This document shows positions 1-9,907 of a DNA stretch of 64,000 nucleotides, in pieces (the stretch's first letter is position 1; every line of letters starts with the position of its first letter). A program made the translations under genes and the position numbers. This DNA comes from JADKFD01 sp050250665 (GTDB lineage Bacteria; Pseudomonadota; Gammaproteobacteria; Xanthomonadales; SZUA-5). The DNA is taken from positions 1 to 64,000 of the forward strand of contig JBFWOF010000005.1 of assembly GCA_050250665.1 (NCBI GenBank), in the 5' to 3' direction. Under the pieces are notes generated by a model, which was not told the origin of the DNA, searched no databases, and saw only the letters and a program-made list of their open reading frames with translations.

Positions 1-2
1 GA

Positions 3-146
3 TCACTTGAGGATGACGACAGGATCGCCGCAACGACAACGGAAGTTCATGTAACGGAAAGCAAAACGAGCCGCAGATTCCTTGACGTTCGGAAAGCCCT
101 CATAGAAGGCCGGGTCCTTCGCGTCGATGGGCTTTGGTAGAGCCAC
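3..146 (-). CDS. possible small ORF or gene remnant (47 aa)
   Basis: A GTG-started reading frame of 47 codons runs from 146 to a TGA at 3-5. The peptide contains PKPIDAKDPAFYEGFP and, near its C-terminus, FRCRCGD followed by PVVILK. I do not recognise a family. The CxC motif could bind metal, but this is a guess. An in-frame stop lies just upstream of the GTG, so it is either a tiny gene or the tail of a decayed one. It sits beside REP-like sequence, which makes a remnant plausible. Confidence 0.2.
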   Translation of the reverse strand: MALPKPIDAKDPAFYEGFPNVKESAARFAFRYMNFRCRCGDPVVILK

Positions 147-292
147 AGTTCAAATACGCGAGGCGCCCGGCGCTTTCTGCCCTCAGAGCCGCGGCCGCCG
201 GCGCGAAATCCCAGGCGGCACTCACCGCAGCCCACGCGCGCCGGAGCCGGGCTACGACTGCGCACGGGCCAGGAACTCGTTTGCTCCGTGTA

Positions 293-370
293 ACCTGGTG
301 TGCCGCGCAGCGGCTCACCGGGGCTTTTTCGCGTCACCGCCCGGAGAGCGCCGCGCGCACTTCGGGCTAC
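293..370. repeat. GTAG-headed REP-like element (family 1)
   Basis: The segment matches, in reverse orientation, the repeats at 36933-37057, 45204-45240 and 60845-61140: GCGCAGCGGCTCACCGGGG, then TCACCGCCCGG and a terminal CGGGCTAC (GTAGCCCG on the minus strand). Its outer end at 367-369 supplies the stop codon of the neighbouring minus-strand membrane protein gene. The head sequence GTAG is characteristic of REP/SMAG repeats mobilised by REP-associated tyrosine transposases; none is encoded in this window. Confidence 0.7.
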
Positions 371-798
371 AACTGCGAGCGCTTGCCGGAGCCTCTGGAC
401 TCCGATGCGCTCTGGCGCCCCGATGCCGCTGCCAGCAGCAGTGCACCCAGCACCATGAAGGCCAGGAAATGGCTGTTGAAATCGCGGTACACGAAGGCGG
501 CCAGACCAAGACCCAGATAGGTCAGTGCGATCAGCCGCAGAGCGGTCAGTGGCGCAGGCTGTGCGCGCCACACTGCGTAGGCCCCGTGCAGCGCTATCGC
601 GGCAAAGGCCAACATGGCGGCGCTGCCGAAATACCATCCCACCCTGAGGGCGGCGATCAGCTCGGCCGGCGCATCGCTGGCAAACAGGCCGCGGGCCATC
701 GAAGGCCAGCCCGCCAGGGCGTGGGCCAGCGCCGACAACAACAGCAGGATTCCGCTGAGACCGAGCAGCCCTGTTTGGAGACGTCTGTTCATGCTCAT
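367..798 (-). CDS. small integral membrane protein, unknown function
   Basis: A 143-residue protein with four hydrophobic stretches, roughly residues 8-30, 48-72, 83-101 and 108-126, so probably a four-helix inner-membrane protein. I do not recognise a named family. The start could be Met1 or Met3 (ATG AGC ATG). The C-terminal tail, about 15 polar and basic residues rich in Ser and Arg, runs into a REP element whose GTAG head provides the TAG stop, so the original C-terminus may have been different. The gene lies alone on the minus strand, just downstream of the VOC-protein gene, and may share its transcript. Confidence 0.6.
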   Translation of the reverse strand: MSMNRRLQTGLLGLSGILLLLSALAHALAGWPSMARGLFASDAPAELIAALRVGWYFGSAAMLAFAAIALHGAYAVWRAQPAPLTALRLIALTYLGLGLAAFVYRDFNSHFLAFMVLGALLLAAASGRQSASESRGSGKRSQL

Positions 799-849
799 GG
801 ATGTTGCCGCCGGTGTTCGGTCGAGCGCGTGCCGTCGATTCTGAAGATG

Positions 850-1275
850 TTACGGCGCCCAGGGATCATAGCTGCCAAACCACCAGACAAAGCCCTCAGG
901 GTCGCGGGCAGCATAGCCACGACCGCCATAGTCCTGATCGGCAATCGGAATAACGATCTCGGCTCCGGCCGCCAAAGCTCGCCGAAGATGGGCGTCTGGA
1001 TCCCGGACGATGACGCAGCAACCGTGCGTGGTCCTGCCTTGAATGTCGTCCGGCTGTACGCTGAACTGGTTCCATTCGCTCTCGGCAAGAGCACTGCCCA
1101 GCATGATCATGCCGCTGCCGTGGACCAGTTGCGCGTGATGGACCTGATCGCCGTCCGCGTAGACTGCATGGCGCTCGAATCCGAAGGCCTGGCAGAGCCA
1201 GTCGATCATCGCCAGCGCATTGCGATAGCGTAGCGTGGGGATGATTGACGAGCCGGCCACTGGCTTATTGCTCAT
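850..1275 (-). CDS. VOC (glyoxalase/bleomycin-resistance) family protein
   Basis: A 141-residue protein when started at the ATG at 1275 (MSNKPVAGSS); a longer frame exists upstream, but its extra 20 residues are basic and do not look like a VOC N-terminus. The pattern IIPTLRYRNALAMIDWLCQAFGFE near the N-terminus and ARDPEGFVWWFGSYDPW at the C-terminus are typical of PhnB-like/glyoxalase-like VOC proteins: paired beta-alpha-beta-beta-beta modules that bind a metal and a small substrate. The substrate cannot be told from sequence. No operon partner of known function is adjacent. Confidence 0.8.
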   Translation of the reverse strand: MSNKPVAGSSIIPTLRYRNALAMIDWLCQAFGFERHAVYADGDQVHHAQLVHGSGMIMLGSALAESEWNQFSVQPDDIQGRTTHGCCVIVRDPDAHLRRALAAGAEIVIPIADQDYGGRGYAARDPEGFVWWFGSYDPWAP

Positions 1276-1432
1276 ATTGACGGTCTCCGCATCACAGGCG
1301 GCGCAAAGTTTACGCCGGCGCGATGACCGCGACACGGGAACAACGGCGGTATGCCGAAGAACCCATGACCGGCAGGACGGACCCGTGCCAGAGTGTACTT
1401 GCGAGCAGAAGCCGCGCTGGTGCGCCCGTCAC

Positions 1433-1936
1433 TCACACCCGGCGCTTGATCGCCCGTATGCCTGCGCCCAGCAGCGGAATGTGTTCGAACAGGCCGGCGG
1501 TCGAATCCCAATAGTCCTGATGCAGCAGCACCAGACCGGCACTGTCGAAGCGGATATGGGAGACGCCGATGGTCTGGGTGTCCTGGTCGCGCTTGAAACG
1601 GCGGAAGCGAATCACCATGGTCCACCGCAGGAAATAGTCGCCCTGATCGTTGGACAGGGTGTCCAGTATCTCGACCCGGCAATTCTGCACCGCTTCGGCG
1701 CTGTGCTTGAGGTACTGTCGCAATGGTTCGCGGCCCTGGATGGTCTTCAGGGTATCGTTGAACCAGACGTCAGGGGCGTAGGTCTGATCGAGCAGTTTTT
1801 CGATCTTGTCTGGCGAGAAGTCGGCAAAGAACTTCCCGAAACGGGCCAGCGCGGCTTTTTCTTCAGCCGATCCGCGGGCGAAGGCCTGGGGTAACTGGCG
1901 CTTGCACCTTTCCAGCACATCCAGATATTCCATCAT
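1433..1936 (-). CDS. SnoaL-like / NTF2-fold protein
   Basis: A 167-residue protein with the outline of the SnoaL/NTF2-like superfamily: an N-terminal helix, the segment LLDQTYAPDVWFNDTLKTIQG followed by an acidic/aromatic sheet (WTMVIRFRRF, IGVSHIRFDSAGLVLLHQDYWD). Family members include polyketide cyclases, ketosteroid-isomerase-like enzymes and non-catalytic proteins. HQDYWDS is the usual C-terminal strand. An AGGGAG Shine-Dalgarno sequence lies 4 bases before the chosen ATG; a second ATG follows immediately. No substrate can be assigned. Confidence 0.7.
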   Translation of the reverse strand: MMEYLDVLERCKRQLPQAFARGSAEEKAALARFGKFFADFSPDKIEKLLDQTYAPDVWFNDTLKTIQGREPLRQYLKHSAEAVQNCRVEILDTLSNDQGDYFLRWTMVIRFRRFKRDQDTQTIGVSHIRFDSAGLVLLHQDYWDSTAGLFEHIPLLGAGIRAIKRRV

Positions 1937-2033
1937 GTGTCTCCCTGAGATTGATTGAAACCGTTCCTAGCTGATGCCAGTGCGCGTCAGTACCCGGTGA
2001 AGGAGTAGGGCATTGGCAGCTCCAGGCGCATTC

Positions 2034-2474
2034 ATGTCTCGTCAGATTCCCGCGCCGGCCGCCTGGCTCGGTGGCGCCGGGCTGATTCCGTTCGCGATCG
2101 CGGCCCTGCTGGCGATGATCGCCGATGATGCCGAGTTGCGGGCGCTGGCCCTGCGCGCTTTCGTCGCCTACTCCGCCGTGATTGTCGCTTTTCTCGGTGG
2201 CGTGCGCTGGGGCGCGGCCCTCGGAGAGGTCTCATGGCGGCCTTTGACGCTGTCGGTGCTGCCCAGTCTGTTCGCCTGCGCCTGCCTGCTGATCGATCCC
2301 CTCGGCGCGGTCCAGATACTGGGGCTGCTCTACGCCGCACTCGGCGTCTTCGATGTCATGCGCAGACCGGCGCCGGAATGGCCGGCGTGGTTCATGAAAC
2401 TGCGGGCGCGATTGTCGGGCGCGGTGGTCGTCATGCATCTGGTGCTGTTCCTGGCCTGGACCGGGCAAGGCTGA
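2034..2474 (+). CDS. DUF3429 family membrane protein
   Basis: A 146-residue integral membrane protein with about five hydrophobic segments (approximately residues 11-30, 40-60, 69-85, 90-107 and 124-142). The segment AYSAVIVAFLGGVRWGAAL is typical of DUF3429 proteins, small inner-membrane proteins of unknown role found in many proteobacteria. The ATG at 2034 gives a normal family length; an upstream in-frame start would add seven residues. The stop codon overlaps the start of the next gene (TGATG), so the two are translationally coupled. Confidence 0.8.
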   Translation: MSRQIPAPAAWLGGAGLIPFAIAALLAMIADDAELRALALRAFVAYSAVIVAFLGGVRWGAALGEVSWRPLTLSVLPSLFACACLLIDPLGAVQILGLLYAALGVFDVMRRPAPEWPAWFMKLRARLSGAVVVMHLVLFLAWTGQG

Positions 2475-3451
2475 TGGGCCTGCCGATCGCGATTCTGGGC
2501 GCCGGCATTGCCGGTGCCGCTGCCGCCAGGGAACTGCATCGTCGCGGCCTGTCCGTTCAGGTCTATGACAAGGGCCGCAATCCCGGTGGACGTGCCGCAA
2601 CCCGGACCCGCGAGGGTGCGCATTTCGATCACGGCGCCCAGTACTTCACCGCGCGCGACCCGCGCTTTCTGGATCAGGTCGAAGCCTGGCACGCGGCCGG
2701 GGTGGTTCAGGAATGGCAACCGCGCCTGGTGGCCATCGATAGCGAGGGCAGGCGCAGGCTGGAGACGGGCGAGACCCGTTGGGTCGGCGTGCCCGGCATG
2801 CGCGAACTGGCCACGAATCTGTTGCACGGCATCGACCTTGAATGCAGCCAACGGGTCGTCGGCGTCGAGCAGTCAGCAAAGGGTTGGTTCCTGAACTTCA
2901 GGAACGAGGCCAGGCGGGGACCCTTTTCCGCAGTGCTGTGCACCTTGCCAGCGGCACAGGCGGTGGAACTGCTGGCGAGCGAAGTGGTGGTCGATCCCGC
3001 GCGTGCGGTGCAATTCGGGCCCTGCTGGGCGCTGATGCTGGCTTTCGACCAGGCCTTGCCAATCGATTTTGATGGCGCCTTCGTCAACGCCGGGCCCCTG
3101 TCGTGGGTCGCAAGGGACAGCAGCAAGCCGGGCCGGCCTGAGGGCGAGCGCTGGCTGGTCCATGCAGGACCGATGTTCAGTCGCGAGACCTTCGAACTGC
3201 CACCAACTGAGGTTGAGGCCAGGCTGCTGAAGGCCTTCTACTCGGCCCTGGGATTGACTCCGGTCGATCCCGCGCAGTGCCACTTGCACCGCTGGGGATA
3301 CGCGCTGGCGCAACCGCCGCTGGAACTCGGCATCATCGCCGATGACCAGCGCCGGATCGCCCTCGGCGGCGATTGGTGCAACGGTTCGCGCATCGAAGGT
3401 GCCTGGCTCAGCGGCCGCTTGTTGGCCGAATGGGCGTCAAAGCTGGCTTAA
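2474..3451 (+). CDS. renalase-like FAD-dependent amine oxidoreductase
   Basis: A 325-residue flavoprotein. The N-terminus carries the Rossmann dinucleotide motif IAILGAGIAGAAAARELHRR, followed by an acidic VYDKG strand end and GGRAATR, the signature of the renalase/NAD(P)/FAD-dependent oxidoreductase family. The C-terminal GGDWCNGSRIEGAWLSG motif is the usual second FAD contact. Renalase-type enzymes oxidise aberrant dihydronicotinamides, but many bacterial members are uncharacterised, so the substrate is not claimed. The ATG overlaps the stop of the DUF3429 gene by one base, a pairing I take as a small operon. Confidence 0.85.
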   Translation: MGLPIAILGAGIAGAAAARELHRRGLSVQVYDKGRNPGGRAATRTREGAHFDHGAQYFTARDPRFLDQVEAWHAAGVVQEWQPRLVAIDSEGRRRLETGETRWVGVPGMRELATNLLHGIDLECSQRVVGVEQSAKGWFLNFRNEARRGPFSAVLCTLPAAQAVELLASEVVVDPARAVQFGPCWALMLAFDQALPIDFDGAFVNAGPLSWVARDSSKPGRPEGERWLVHAGPMFSRETFELPPTEVEARLLKAFYSALGLTPVDPAQCHLHRWGYALAQPPLELGIIADDQRRIALGGDWCNGSRIEGAWLSGRLLAEWASKLA

Positions 3452-3522
3452 CGCCCTTGCGGCTGTTAGTCTTCGCGCCCTTTCCGTCGGCTTGTCGCCG
3501 ACTACAGCAACTGGAGTTTGAT

Positions 3523-3642
3523 ATGGGTCGTGGTGACAAGCGCAGCCGCAAAGGCAAGATTTTCCGGGGTTCCTATGGCAACAGCCGTCTGCAGCATGCC
3601 AAGAAGGCCGCGGCGCCGGTCAAGGCTGCCAAGAAGGCCTGA
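3523..3642 (+). CDS. 30S ribosomal protein THX
   Basis: A 39-residue, very basic protein starting MGRGDKRSRKGKIFRGSYGN and ending in a Lys/Ala-rich tail. This matches the bacterial THX family, the small peptide that sits in the head of the 30S subunit, first described in Thermus and present in many Xanthomonadales. GGAG lies 7 bases before the ATG. A longer frame beginning at 3373 overlaps the oxidoreductase gene and lacks family similarity, so the short form is chosen. The gene converges with hutI. Confidence 0.85.
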   Translation: MGRGDKRSRKGKIFRGSYGNSRLQHAKKAAAPVKAAKKA

Positions 3643-3670
3643 CATTCGCGCGATCGTCAGGCTGCGCGGT

Positions 3671-4930
<1,260 letters not shown>

Positions 4931-5013
4931 TCAGAATCGGCAGGTTTCGGCCATCCGCTCCCACGGCCGCCAGAGCGACGTAGCATCGACGCCCACAGAC
5001 AAAGGGATAGCAC

Positions 5014-6381
5014 ATGATCCACGGTCACTGCGACCACGCGCTGCTGCCGGATGGCTGGCACGCCAATGTCAAGCTGAGGGCGGATGCCTCCGGCCGCTGG
5101 GTGGAGGTGGTTCCGGACACGCCGCGCGCCGATTTGCCCCACCTCGGGCACTGGGTGTTGCCGGGCATGCCCAATCTGCATTCCCACGCGTTCCAGCGCG
5201 CCATGGCGGGTCGGGCAGAGCGTTATTCCAGGCCAGATGACAGCTTCTGGAGTTGGCGCGAGACCATGTACGAGCACGCTGGAGGCATGAGGCCGGAGCG
5301 TCTGCAGATCATCGCCCGCTGGCTGTACACGGAAATGCTCGAACAGGGCTACACTCGGGTTTGTGAGTTTCACTATGTCCATCATCAGGCTGACGGCCGG
5401 CCTTACCAGCCGGTAACCGCGATGGCCGATGCGCTGGTGGCTGCGGCCGACGAGGTCGGCATCGGCTTGACCCTGCTGCCGACCTTGTATCAGCGTGGGG
5501 GGTTTGCCGATCAACCGCTGTCACCACGGCAGCAGCGCTTCCATCATGACACCGCGGCGTTCATGCGCTTGTGCGAAGCACTGGCCGCTGCCCACCAAGG
5601 TACGGGCGTGCGATTGGGCGCAGCGATACACTCGCTGCGGGCAGTGGGAACGTCAGCCCTGACGGAACTGCTGGCCGATGATTTCTGGCGCAATCGTCCC
5701 TTGCATATACACATCGCCGAGCAGCGTCAGGAAGTCAGCGACTGCCTGCAGCGACACGGTCGCCGCCCGATCGAGTTCCTGTTCGACACGGTGGCGGTCG
5801 ATCGACGCTACTGTCTGATCCACGCCACCCATGCGCTTCCCCACGAACGCACCTTGATGGCCAACTCCGGTGCGGTGATCGGCATCTGCACCACCACTGA
5901 AGCCAATCTCGGTGATGGTCTGTTCGACCTCAGTGATCTGCGGGCCCGGGGCGGCGCCTGGGGTATAGGCTCGGACAGTCATATCGGGCTCGACCCGCGC
6001 GAGGAGTTGCGCTGGCTGGAGTACCAGGCGCGTCTGGCCAGTGGCAGACGCACGGTGCTGGCGAACGCTGGCGCAGCAGACGTAGGCGTCAATCTGTGGA
6101 ACGAGGCGGTGCAGGGTGGGTCGCAGGCCGCCGGTGGCGGCGGCGGCCTGCAGGTGGGCGCGGACGCCGATTGGCTGGTGCTGGATGATCAGGATGCCGC
6201 CTTTGCCGGGTGCACGGTCGATCAGCTGATGGGCTCGTGGATATTCGGCCCGGCGCGCCAGCCGATCGCTGCAGTCGGCGTTGGCGGTCGGGAAAGGGTG
6301 CGGGCCGGCAGACACCGGCAACACGAGCACTTCGAGGCCGAGTATCGGCAGCTGATGCAATCTGGCGCTGGCCTTGCGTGA
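5014..6381 (+). CDS. hutF: formimidoylglutamate deiminase
   Basis: A 455-residue amidohydrolase that deiminates N-formimino-L-glutamate to N-formyl-L-glutamate and ammonia, defining the five-step branch of histidine catabolism used by Pseudomonas and Xanthomonadales. Family features: LPGMPNLHSHAFQRAMAGR with metal ligands HSH near residues 56-58, SFWSWRETMYEHA, HIHIAEQ, LIHATH and GIGSDSHIGLDPREELRWLEY, where the Asp is the metal-activating residue. A formylglutamate amidohydrolase (hutG) would be expected but is not in the window. Transcribed away from hutI. Confidence 0.95.
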   Translation: MIHGHCDHALLPDGWHANVKLRADASGRWVEVVPDTPRADLPHLGHWVLPGMPNLHSHAFQRAMAGRAERYSRPDDSFWSWRETMYEHAGGMRPERLQIIARWLYTEMLEQGYTRVCEFHYVHHQADGRPYQPVTAMADALVAAADEVGIGLTLLPTLYQRGGFADQPLSPRQQRFHHDTAAFMRLCEALAAAHQGTGVRLGAAIHSLRAVGTSALTELLADDFWRNRPLHIHIAEQRQEVSDCLQRHGRRPIEFLFDTVAVDRRYCLIHATHALPHERTLMANSGAVIGICTTTEANLGDGLFDLSDLRARGGAWGIGSDSHIGLDPREELRWLEYQARLASGRRTVLANAGAADVGVNLWNEAVQGGSQAAGGGGGLQVGADADWLVLDDQDAAFAGCTVDQLMGSWIFGPARQPIAAVGVGGRERVRAGRHRQHEHFEAEYRQLMQSGAGLA

Positions 6382-6428
6382 GCAATCTGCGCTCGCCGCC
6401 CATTCCTGGCATTGGTCGGCTAGGGTCG

Positions 6429-6448
6429 GCCGGTGCTCGCTCACCGGC
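6429..6448 (+). terminator. possible terminator hairpin after hutF
   Basis: A perfect 7-bp stem GCCGGTG...CACCGGC with a 6-base loop lies 48 bases after the hutF stop. There is no T-run, so intrinsic termination is uncertain; a Rho-dependent or purely structural role is equally possible. Confidence 0.3.
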
Positions 6449-6570
6449 TCCCCGGTGAAGCCTGAACAGGGGGCTGGAATCCACGCGCGTTCTCAGACAG
6501 CATTCAGCGCCCTGCTGATGTAATGCCCCCCACGAGAGAGCGGCACCCATGCCGTCACGGAGATGCTCCG

Positions 6571-7131
6571 ATGCGCAAGTCCTTTGTTTTGATGATTGCA
6601 GTTCTGGGTCTGCCGGCCATCGCTGGCGCTCAACCGCGGGACCGCCTGCCGCCGCAGGGATATCCGGGTGACGAAAATGTGCGTCTGGTCTATGCCGACG
6701 TGCTGCGTGTGGATCCGATCTACGATGTTGTACGCATCAACGAGCCGCGCGAAGAGTGCTATGACGCCGAAGTAACCCGCTCCAGTGGTCGTTACGAGAA
6801 CACCACGACCGGCACCATCGTCGGCGCACTGGTCGGCGGCGCTCTGGGCAATCAGGTCGGCAAGGGCGATGGCCGCAAGGCCGCCACCATTGCCGGCGCC
6901 GTGATCGGCGCAGGCGTGGGCCGCGAAGTGGACGCCAACGACAATCCTTCCCGCAGCCGTCGTGGCGTGGAGACGCGCTGCCGGGTGGTCGAGAGCGGTT
7001 ATGACGAACGCCGTATCGTCGGCTACGACGTCGAGTATCGCTACCGCGGCGAAGTGTTCTTCTCACGCCTGGGCTATGACCCGGGTGAGAAGCTGCGGGT
7101 GCGGGTCTCGGTCGAGCCGGCTGATCCCTAG
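6571..7131 (+). CDS. glycine-zipper 2TM domain envelope protein
   Basis: A 186-residue exported protein. The N-terminus (MRKSFVLMIAVLGLPAIAGA, then QPRD) is a signal peptide cleaved about residue 20. Residues about 80-115 form a glycine-zipper: TTGTIVGALVGGALGNQVG and KAATIAGAVIGAGVGREV, the Gly-xxx-Gly spacing of the Rick_17kDa/2TM family. Such proteins insert in or attach to the outer membrane. The rest contains charged strands (CYDAEVTRSSG, VEYRYRGEVFFSRLGYDPG). No lipobox cysteine is seen, so it is probably not a lipoprotein. The ATG at 6571 is chosen because it precedes the signal peptide directly. Function unknown. Confidence 0.75.
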   Translation: MRKSFVLMIAVLGLPAIAGAQPRDRLPPQGYPGDENVRLVYADVLRVDPIYDVVRINEPREECYDAEVTRSSGRYENTTTGTIVGALVGGALGNQVGKGDGRKAATIAGAVIGAGVGREVDANDNPSRSRRGVETRCRVVESGYDERRIVGYDVEYRYRGEVFFSRLGYDPGEKLRVRVSVEPADP

Positions 7132-7161
7132 TCGTCTGTCCTGAGTGCAGGTATCTGGTGG

Positions 7162-7302
7162 GTCCAGATCAGTCTGGGCCTGCCGGTAGCGCAAAGCCCG
7201 AGGGCCAGTTGCGACGAGTGTCCAGACCAGTCTGTAGCCACCGGTGGCGCAATGCCCCGGGACGACTGGCGAACAGCGTCCAGACAAGACTGGACTTTGC
7301 AG
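7162..7302. repeat. 58-bp degenerate tandem repeat, about 2.4 copies
   Basis: Units begin with GTCCAGA at 7162, 7220 and 7278, exactly 58 bases apart. Units 1 and 2 agree at about 41 of 58 positions; the third is truncated after about 25 bases. The array fills much of the 354-base gap between the glycine-zipper gene and serC. No ORF is seen in the gap, and no copy of this unit was noticed elsewhere in the window. Confidence 0.7.
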
Positions 7303-7485
7303 AGCAATAGTTCCGGGCCGGAACTGGCCCACACGCGACGTGCTAACGCATTGATATGATCGGATGAGCTGGGGCGCTTCGCGGGCAATTTTCCGAACCT
7401 GAGTGTATTCGAATACGCAAGCCTTCCGCGCTGTGCGGGGGCTGTCATATGCTGCGGCGCATCAAGCCCTGACAGGAGCGCGCCC

Positions 7486-8568
7486 ATGAGCCGTGCCTAC
7501 AACTTCAGCGCCGGTCCCGGCGCACTTCCCGAGCCGGTGCTGCGTCAAGCACAGGAAGAAATGCTGGAATGGCGGGGCGCCCGCGCCTCGGTGATGGAGA
7601 TCAGCCACCGCGACAAGGCCTTCGTCCAGCTGGCCGAAGCGGCCGAAGCCTCGCTGCGCGAGATCATGGCCATACCGGCCAACTACAAGGTGCTGTTTCT
7701 GCAGGGTGGTGCTACCGCCCAGTTCGCCTTGCTGCCGATGAATTTTGCGGCGCCGGATCAGCCTGCCGACTATGTGATCACTGGCGCCTGGGGCGAAAAA
7801 GCCCACAAGGAAGCCAAGACCCTGTGTTCGGCACGGATTGCGGCCAGCAGCGTCGAATCCAATTTCACCACCGTTCCGGACGTGTCGACCTGGGCGCTGA
7901 GTGACAATGCGGCTTACCTGCATGTCACCCCGAACGAGACCATCCACGGCGTCGAGTTCTACGACCTTCCGGCCAGCTCGGCACCGGTGCTGGCCGATGT
8001 CTCCAGCACCATCCTGTCGCGGCCCCTGGATGTCTCCCGCTATGGCGTGCTGTACGCCGGCGCTCAGAAGAACATCGGTCCCTCCGGCATCACCGTGATG
8101 ATCGTCCGCGACGATCTGCTGGAACGCAAGCCGCGGCCAATGCCGCAGATCCTCAACTACAAGGCCCACGCCGACAACGGCTCGATGCTGAACACGCCGC
8201 CGACCTTCGGCTGGTACGTGGCGGCACTGGTCTTCGAGTGGGTCAAGGCCGAGGGCGGTCTGAAGGTCCTGGGTGAGCGCAACGAACGCAAGGCCAAGGC
8301 GCTGTACGCCGCCATCGACGGTTCCGGCGGCTTCTACACCAACAAGGTCGATCCGCGTTACCGCTCCTGGATGAATGTGCCTTTCATCCTGGCCAATCCG
8401 GAACTGGACGCTGCCTTCCTCAAGGGCGCTGAAGCACAGGGTTTGCTGGGCCTCAAGGGACATCGCGCCGTGGGCGGCATGCGCGCCAGCATCTACAACG
8501 CCATTTCCGAAGAAGCCGTCGGCGTCCTCATCGACTACATGCGCGAGTTCCAGCGCAGCCACGGCTAA
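7486..8568 (+). CDS. serC: phosphoserine aminotransferase
   Basis: A 360-residue PLP enzyme converting 3-phosphohydroxypyruvate to O-phosphoserine; it can also act in pyridoxal phosphate synthesis. It opens with YNFSAGPGALPEPVL and contains LFLQGGATAQFA and the Schiff-base lysine in GAQKNIGPSG, all hallmarks of class V SerC. Length is normal. GGAG lies 9 bases before the ATG. It is the first gene of the amino-acid supra-operon: serA follows after 17 bases. In many gammaproteobacteria serC is joined to aroA; here serA, pheA and hisC lie in between. Confidence 0.97.
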   Translation: MSRAYNFSAGPGALPEPVLRQAQEEMLEWRGARASVMEISHRDKAFVQLAEAAEASLREIMAIPANYKVLFLQGGATAQFALLPMNFAAPDQPADYVITGAWGEKAHKEAKTLCSARIAASSVESNFTTVPDVSTWALSDNAAYLHVTPNETIHGVEFYDLPASSAPVLADVSSTILSRPLDVSRYGVLYAGAQKNIGPSGITVMIVRDDLLERKPRPMPQILNYKAHADNGSMLNTPPTFGWYVAALVFEWVKAEGGLKVLGERNERKAKALYAAIDGSGGFYTNKVDPRYRSWMNVPFILANPELDAAFLKGAEAQGLLGLKGHRAVGGMRASIYNAISEEAVGVLIDYMREFQRSHG

Positions 8569-8585
8569 TCAAGGAGTCAGCTCAG

Positions 8586-9749
8586 ATGTTCAAGATCCGC
8601 ACTTTCAACAAGATCTCGACCAGCGGCACCGAGCGCCTGCCCAAGAATCTCTACCAGATTGGCGACAACCTCGACAATCCGGATGCGATTCTGGTGCGTT
8701 CCGCCGACCTGCACAGCGTTGAGGTCAATCCCGAGCTGAAGGCCGTGGCCCGCGCCGGTGCCGGCACCAACAATGTGCCGGTCACCCAGCTCAGCAAGCA
8801 CGGCATCGTGGTTTTCAATGCGCCGGGTGCCAACGCCAATGCGGTCAAGGAACTGGTGCTGGCCGGCATGCTGATGGCGGTGCGCAATCTGCGCGAAGCC
8901 ACCGAGTTCGTGCGTAGTCTGGACGCAGCCGATCCGGAGCTGGAGCACAAGGTCGAGGACGGCAAGAAGCGCTTCGTCGGCAGCGAAGTGGTCGGTCGCA
9001 CGCTGGGCGTGGTGGGCCTCGGCGCCATCGGCGTACGCGTGGCCAATGCCGCCAAGGGAATCGGCATGCGCGTCATCGGTTTTGACCCGCACATGACGGT
9101 CGAAGGCGCCTGGCAGTTGTCCAGCGACGTCGACAAGGCTGGCAGCCTCGGTGAATTGCTCGCCGCCTCGGATTTCATCTCGCTGCATGTTCCACTGAAC
9201 GCTGCCACCCGCGGCACCATCAATGCCACCGCGCTGGCCGGTGCCCGGGATGGACTGGTGCTGATGAACTTCGCCCGCGAAGGCGTGGTCGACGAAGAAG
9301 CCGTGATTGCCGCGCTCGACAGTGGCAAGCTCGGCCACTATGTCAGCGATTTTCCGACGCCGCGCACGATCTCCCATCCCAAGGTCATCGCTTTCCCGCA
9401 TCTGGGAGCCTCGACCTCGGAAGCCGAGGAGAACTGCGCGATCATGGTTGCCGACCAGCTGCGCGACTATCTGGAAAACGGCAACGTGGTCAACGCCGTG
9501 AATTTCCCGAGCGTGCGACTGGCCCGTGCCGGCGCCCAGCGCCTCACCGTCGCCAACCGCAACGTGCCGAACATGATCGGTCAGCTGTCGCAGCTGCTGG
9601 GTGGATCTGGCGCCAACATTACCCAGATGCACAACGCCTCGCGTGGCGAACTGGCCTACAACATTCTCGATCTCGATCAGCCGATGACGCCGGAGCTGAT
9701 CGAAGCGGTCAAGAAGATTGAAGGCATTCTGGCGGTTAGGGTGCTGTGA
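8586..9749 (+). CDS. serA: D-3-phosphoglycerate dehydrogenase (short form)
   Basis: A 387-residue NAD-dependent dehydrogenase oxidising 3-phosphoglycerate, the first committed step of serine synthesis and the step before SerC. The nucleotide-binding motif VVGLGAIGVRVANAAKGIG lies near residues 140-158; catalytic residues are the Arg in NFAREGVVDE and the His in FPHLGASTSEAE. The last about 75 residues form an ACT-type regulatory domain (NVPNMIGQLSQLLGGSGANI). Being under 400 residues it is the short type. AAGGAG precedes the ATG. Confidence 0.95.
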   Translation: MFKIRTFNKISTSGTERLPKNLYQIGDNLDNPDAILVRSADLHSVEVNPELKAVARAGAGTNNVPVTQLSKHGIVVFNAPGANANAVKELVLAGMLMAVRNLREATEFVRSLDAADPELEHKVEDGKKRFVGSEVVGRTLGVVGLGAIGVRVANAAKGIGMRVIGFDPHMTVEGAWQLSSDVDKAGSLGELLAASDFISLHVPLNAATRGTINATALAGARDGLVLMNFAREGVVDEEAVIAALDSGKLGHYVSDFPTPRTISHPKVIAFPHLGASTSEAEENCAIMVADQLRDYLENGNVVNAVNFPSVRLARAGAQRLTVANRNVPNMIGQLSQLLGGSGANITQMHNASRGELAYNILDLDQPMTPELIEAVKKIEGILAVRVL

Positions 9750-9765
9750 TTGGAGCTGGGGAAGA

Positions 9766-9890
9766 GCGGGGCTGGGGGCTGGGGCGCAGGAACGGCAATT
9801 CGCGCGATGCGCTGGATTTCGCTTCGCAAGTGTTATCAACTTGCCTCCTTCCCCAGGTCTCGCGCCCCAGCCCCCAACCCCCAACCCCGC
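9766..9890. repeat. imperfect inverted repeat between serA and pheA
   Basis: A G-rich arm (GGGGCTGGGGGCTGGGGCGC, about 9768-9787) pairs with a C-rich arm (GCGCCCCAGCCCCCAACCCC, starting 9862) across a loop of about 75 bases. It fills the 158-base serA-pheA gap and could fold into a long hairpin in the transcript. G-rich palindromes of this kind are dispersed repeats in Xanthomonadales; no second copy was noticed here. Confidence 0.55.
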
Positions 9891-9907
9891 CTTTCTGACC
9901 CGCGACC

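Noticed and set aside
2234..2473. upstream extension of the FAD oxidoreductase frame
   Set aside because: The extra residues overlap the DUF3429 gene in another frame, and the Rossmann motif begins right after the ATG at 2474.
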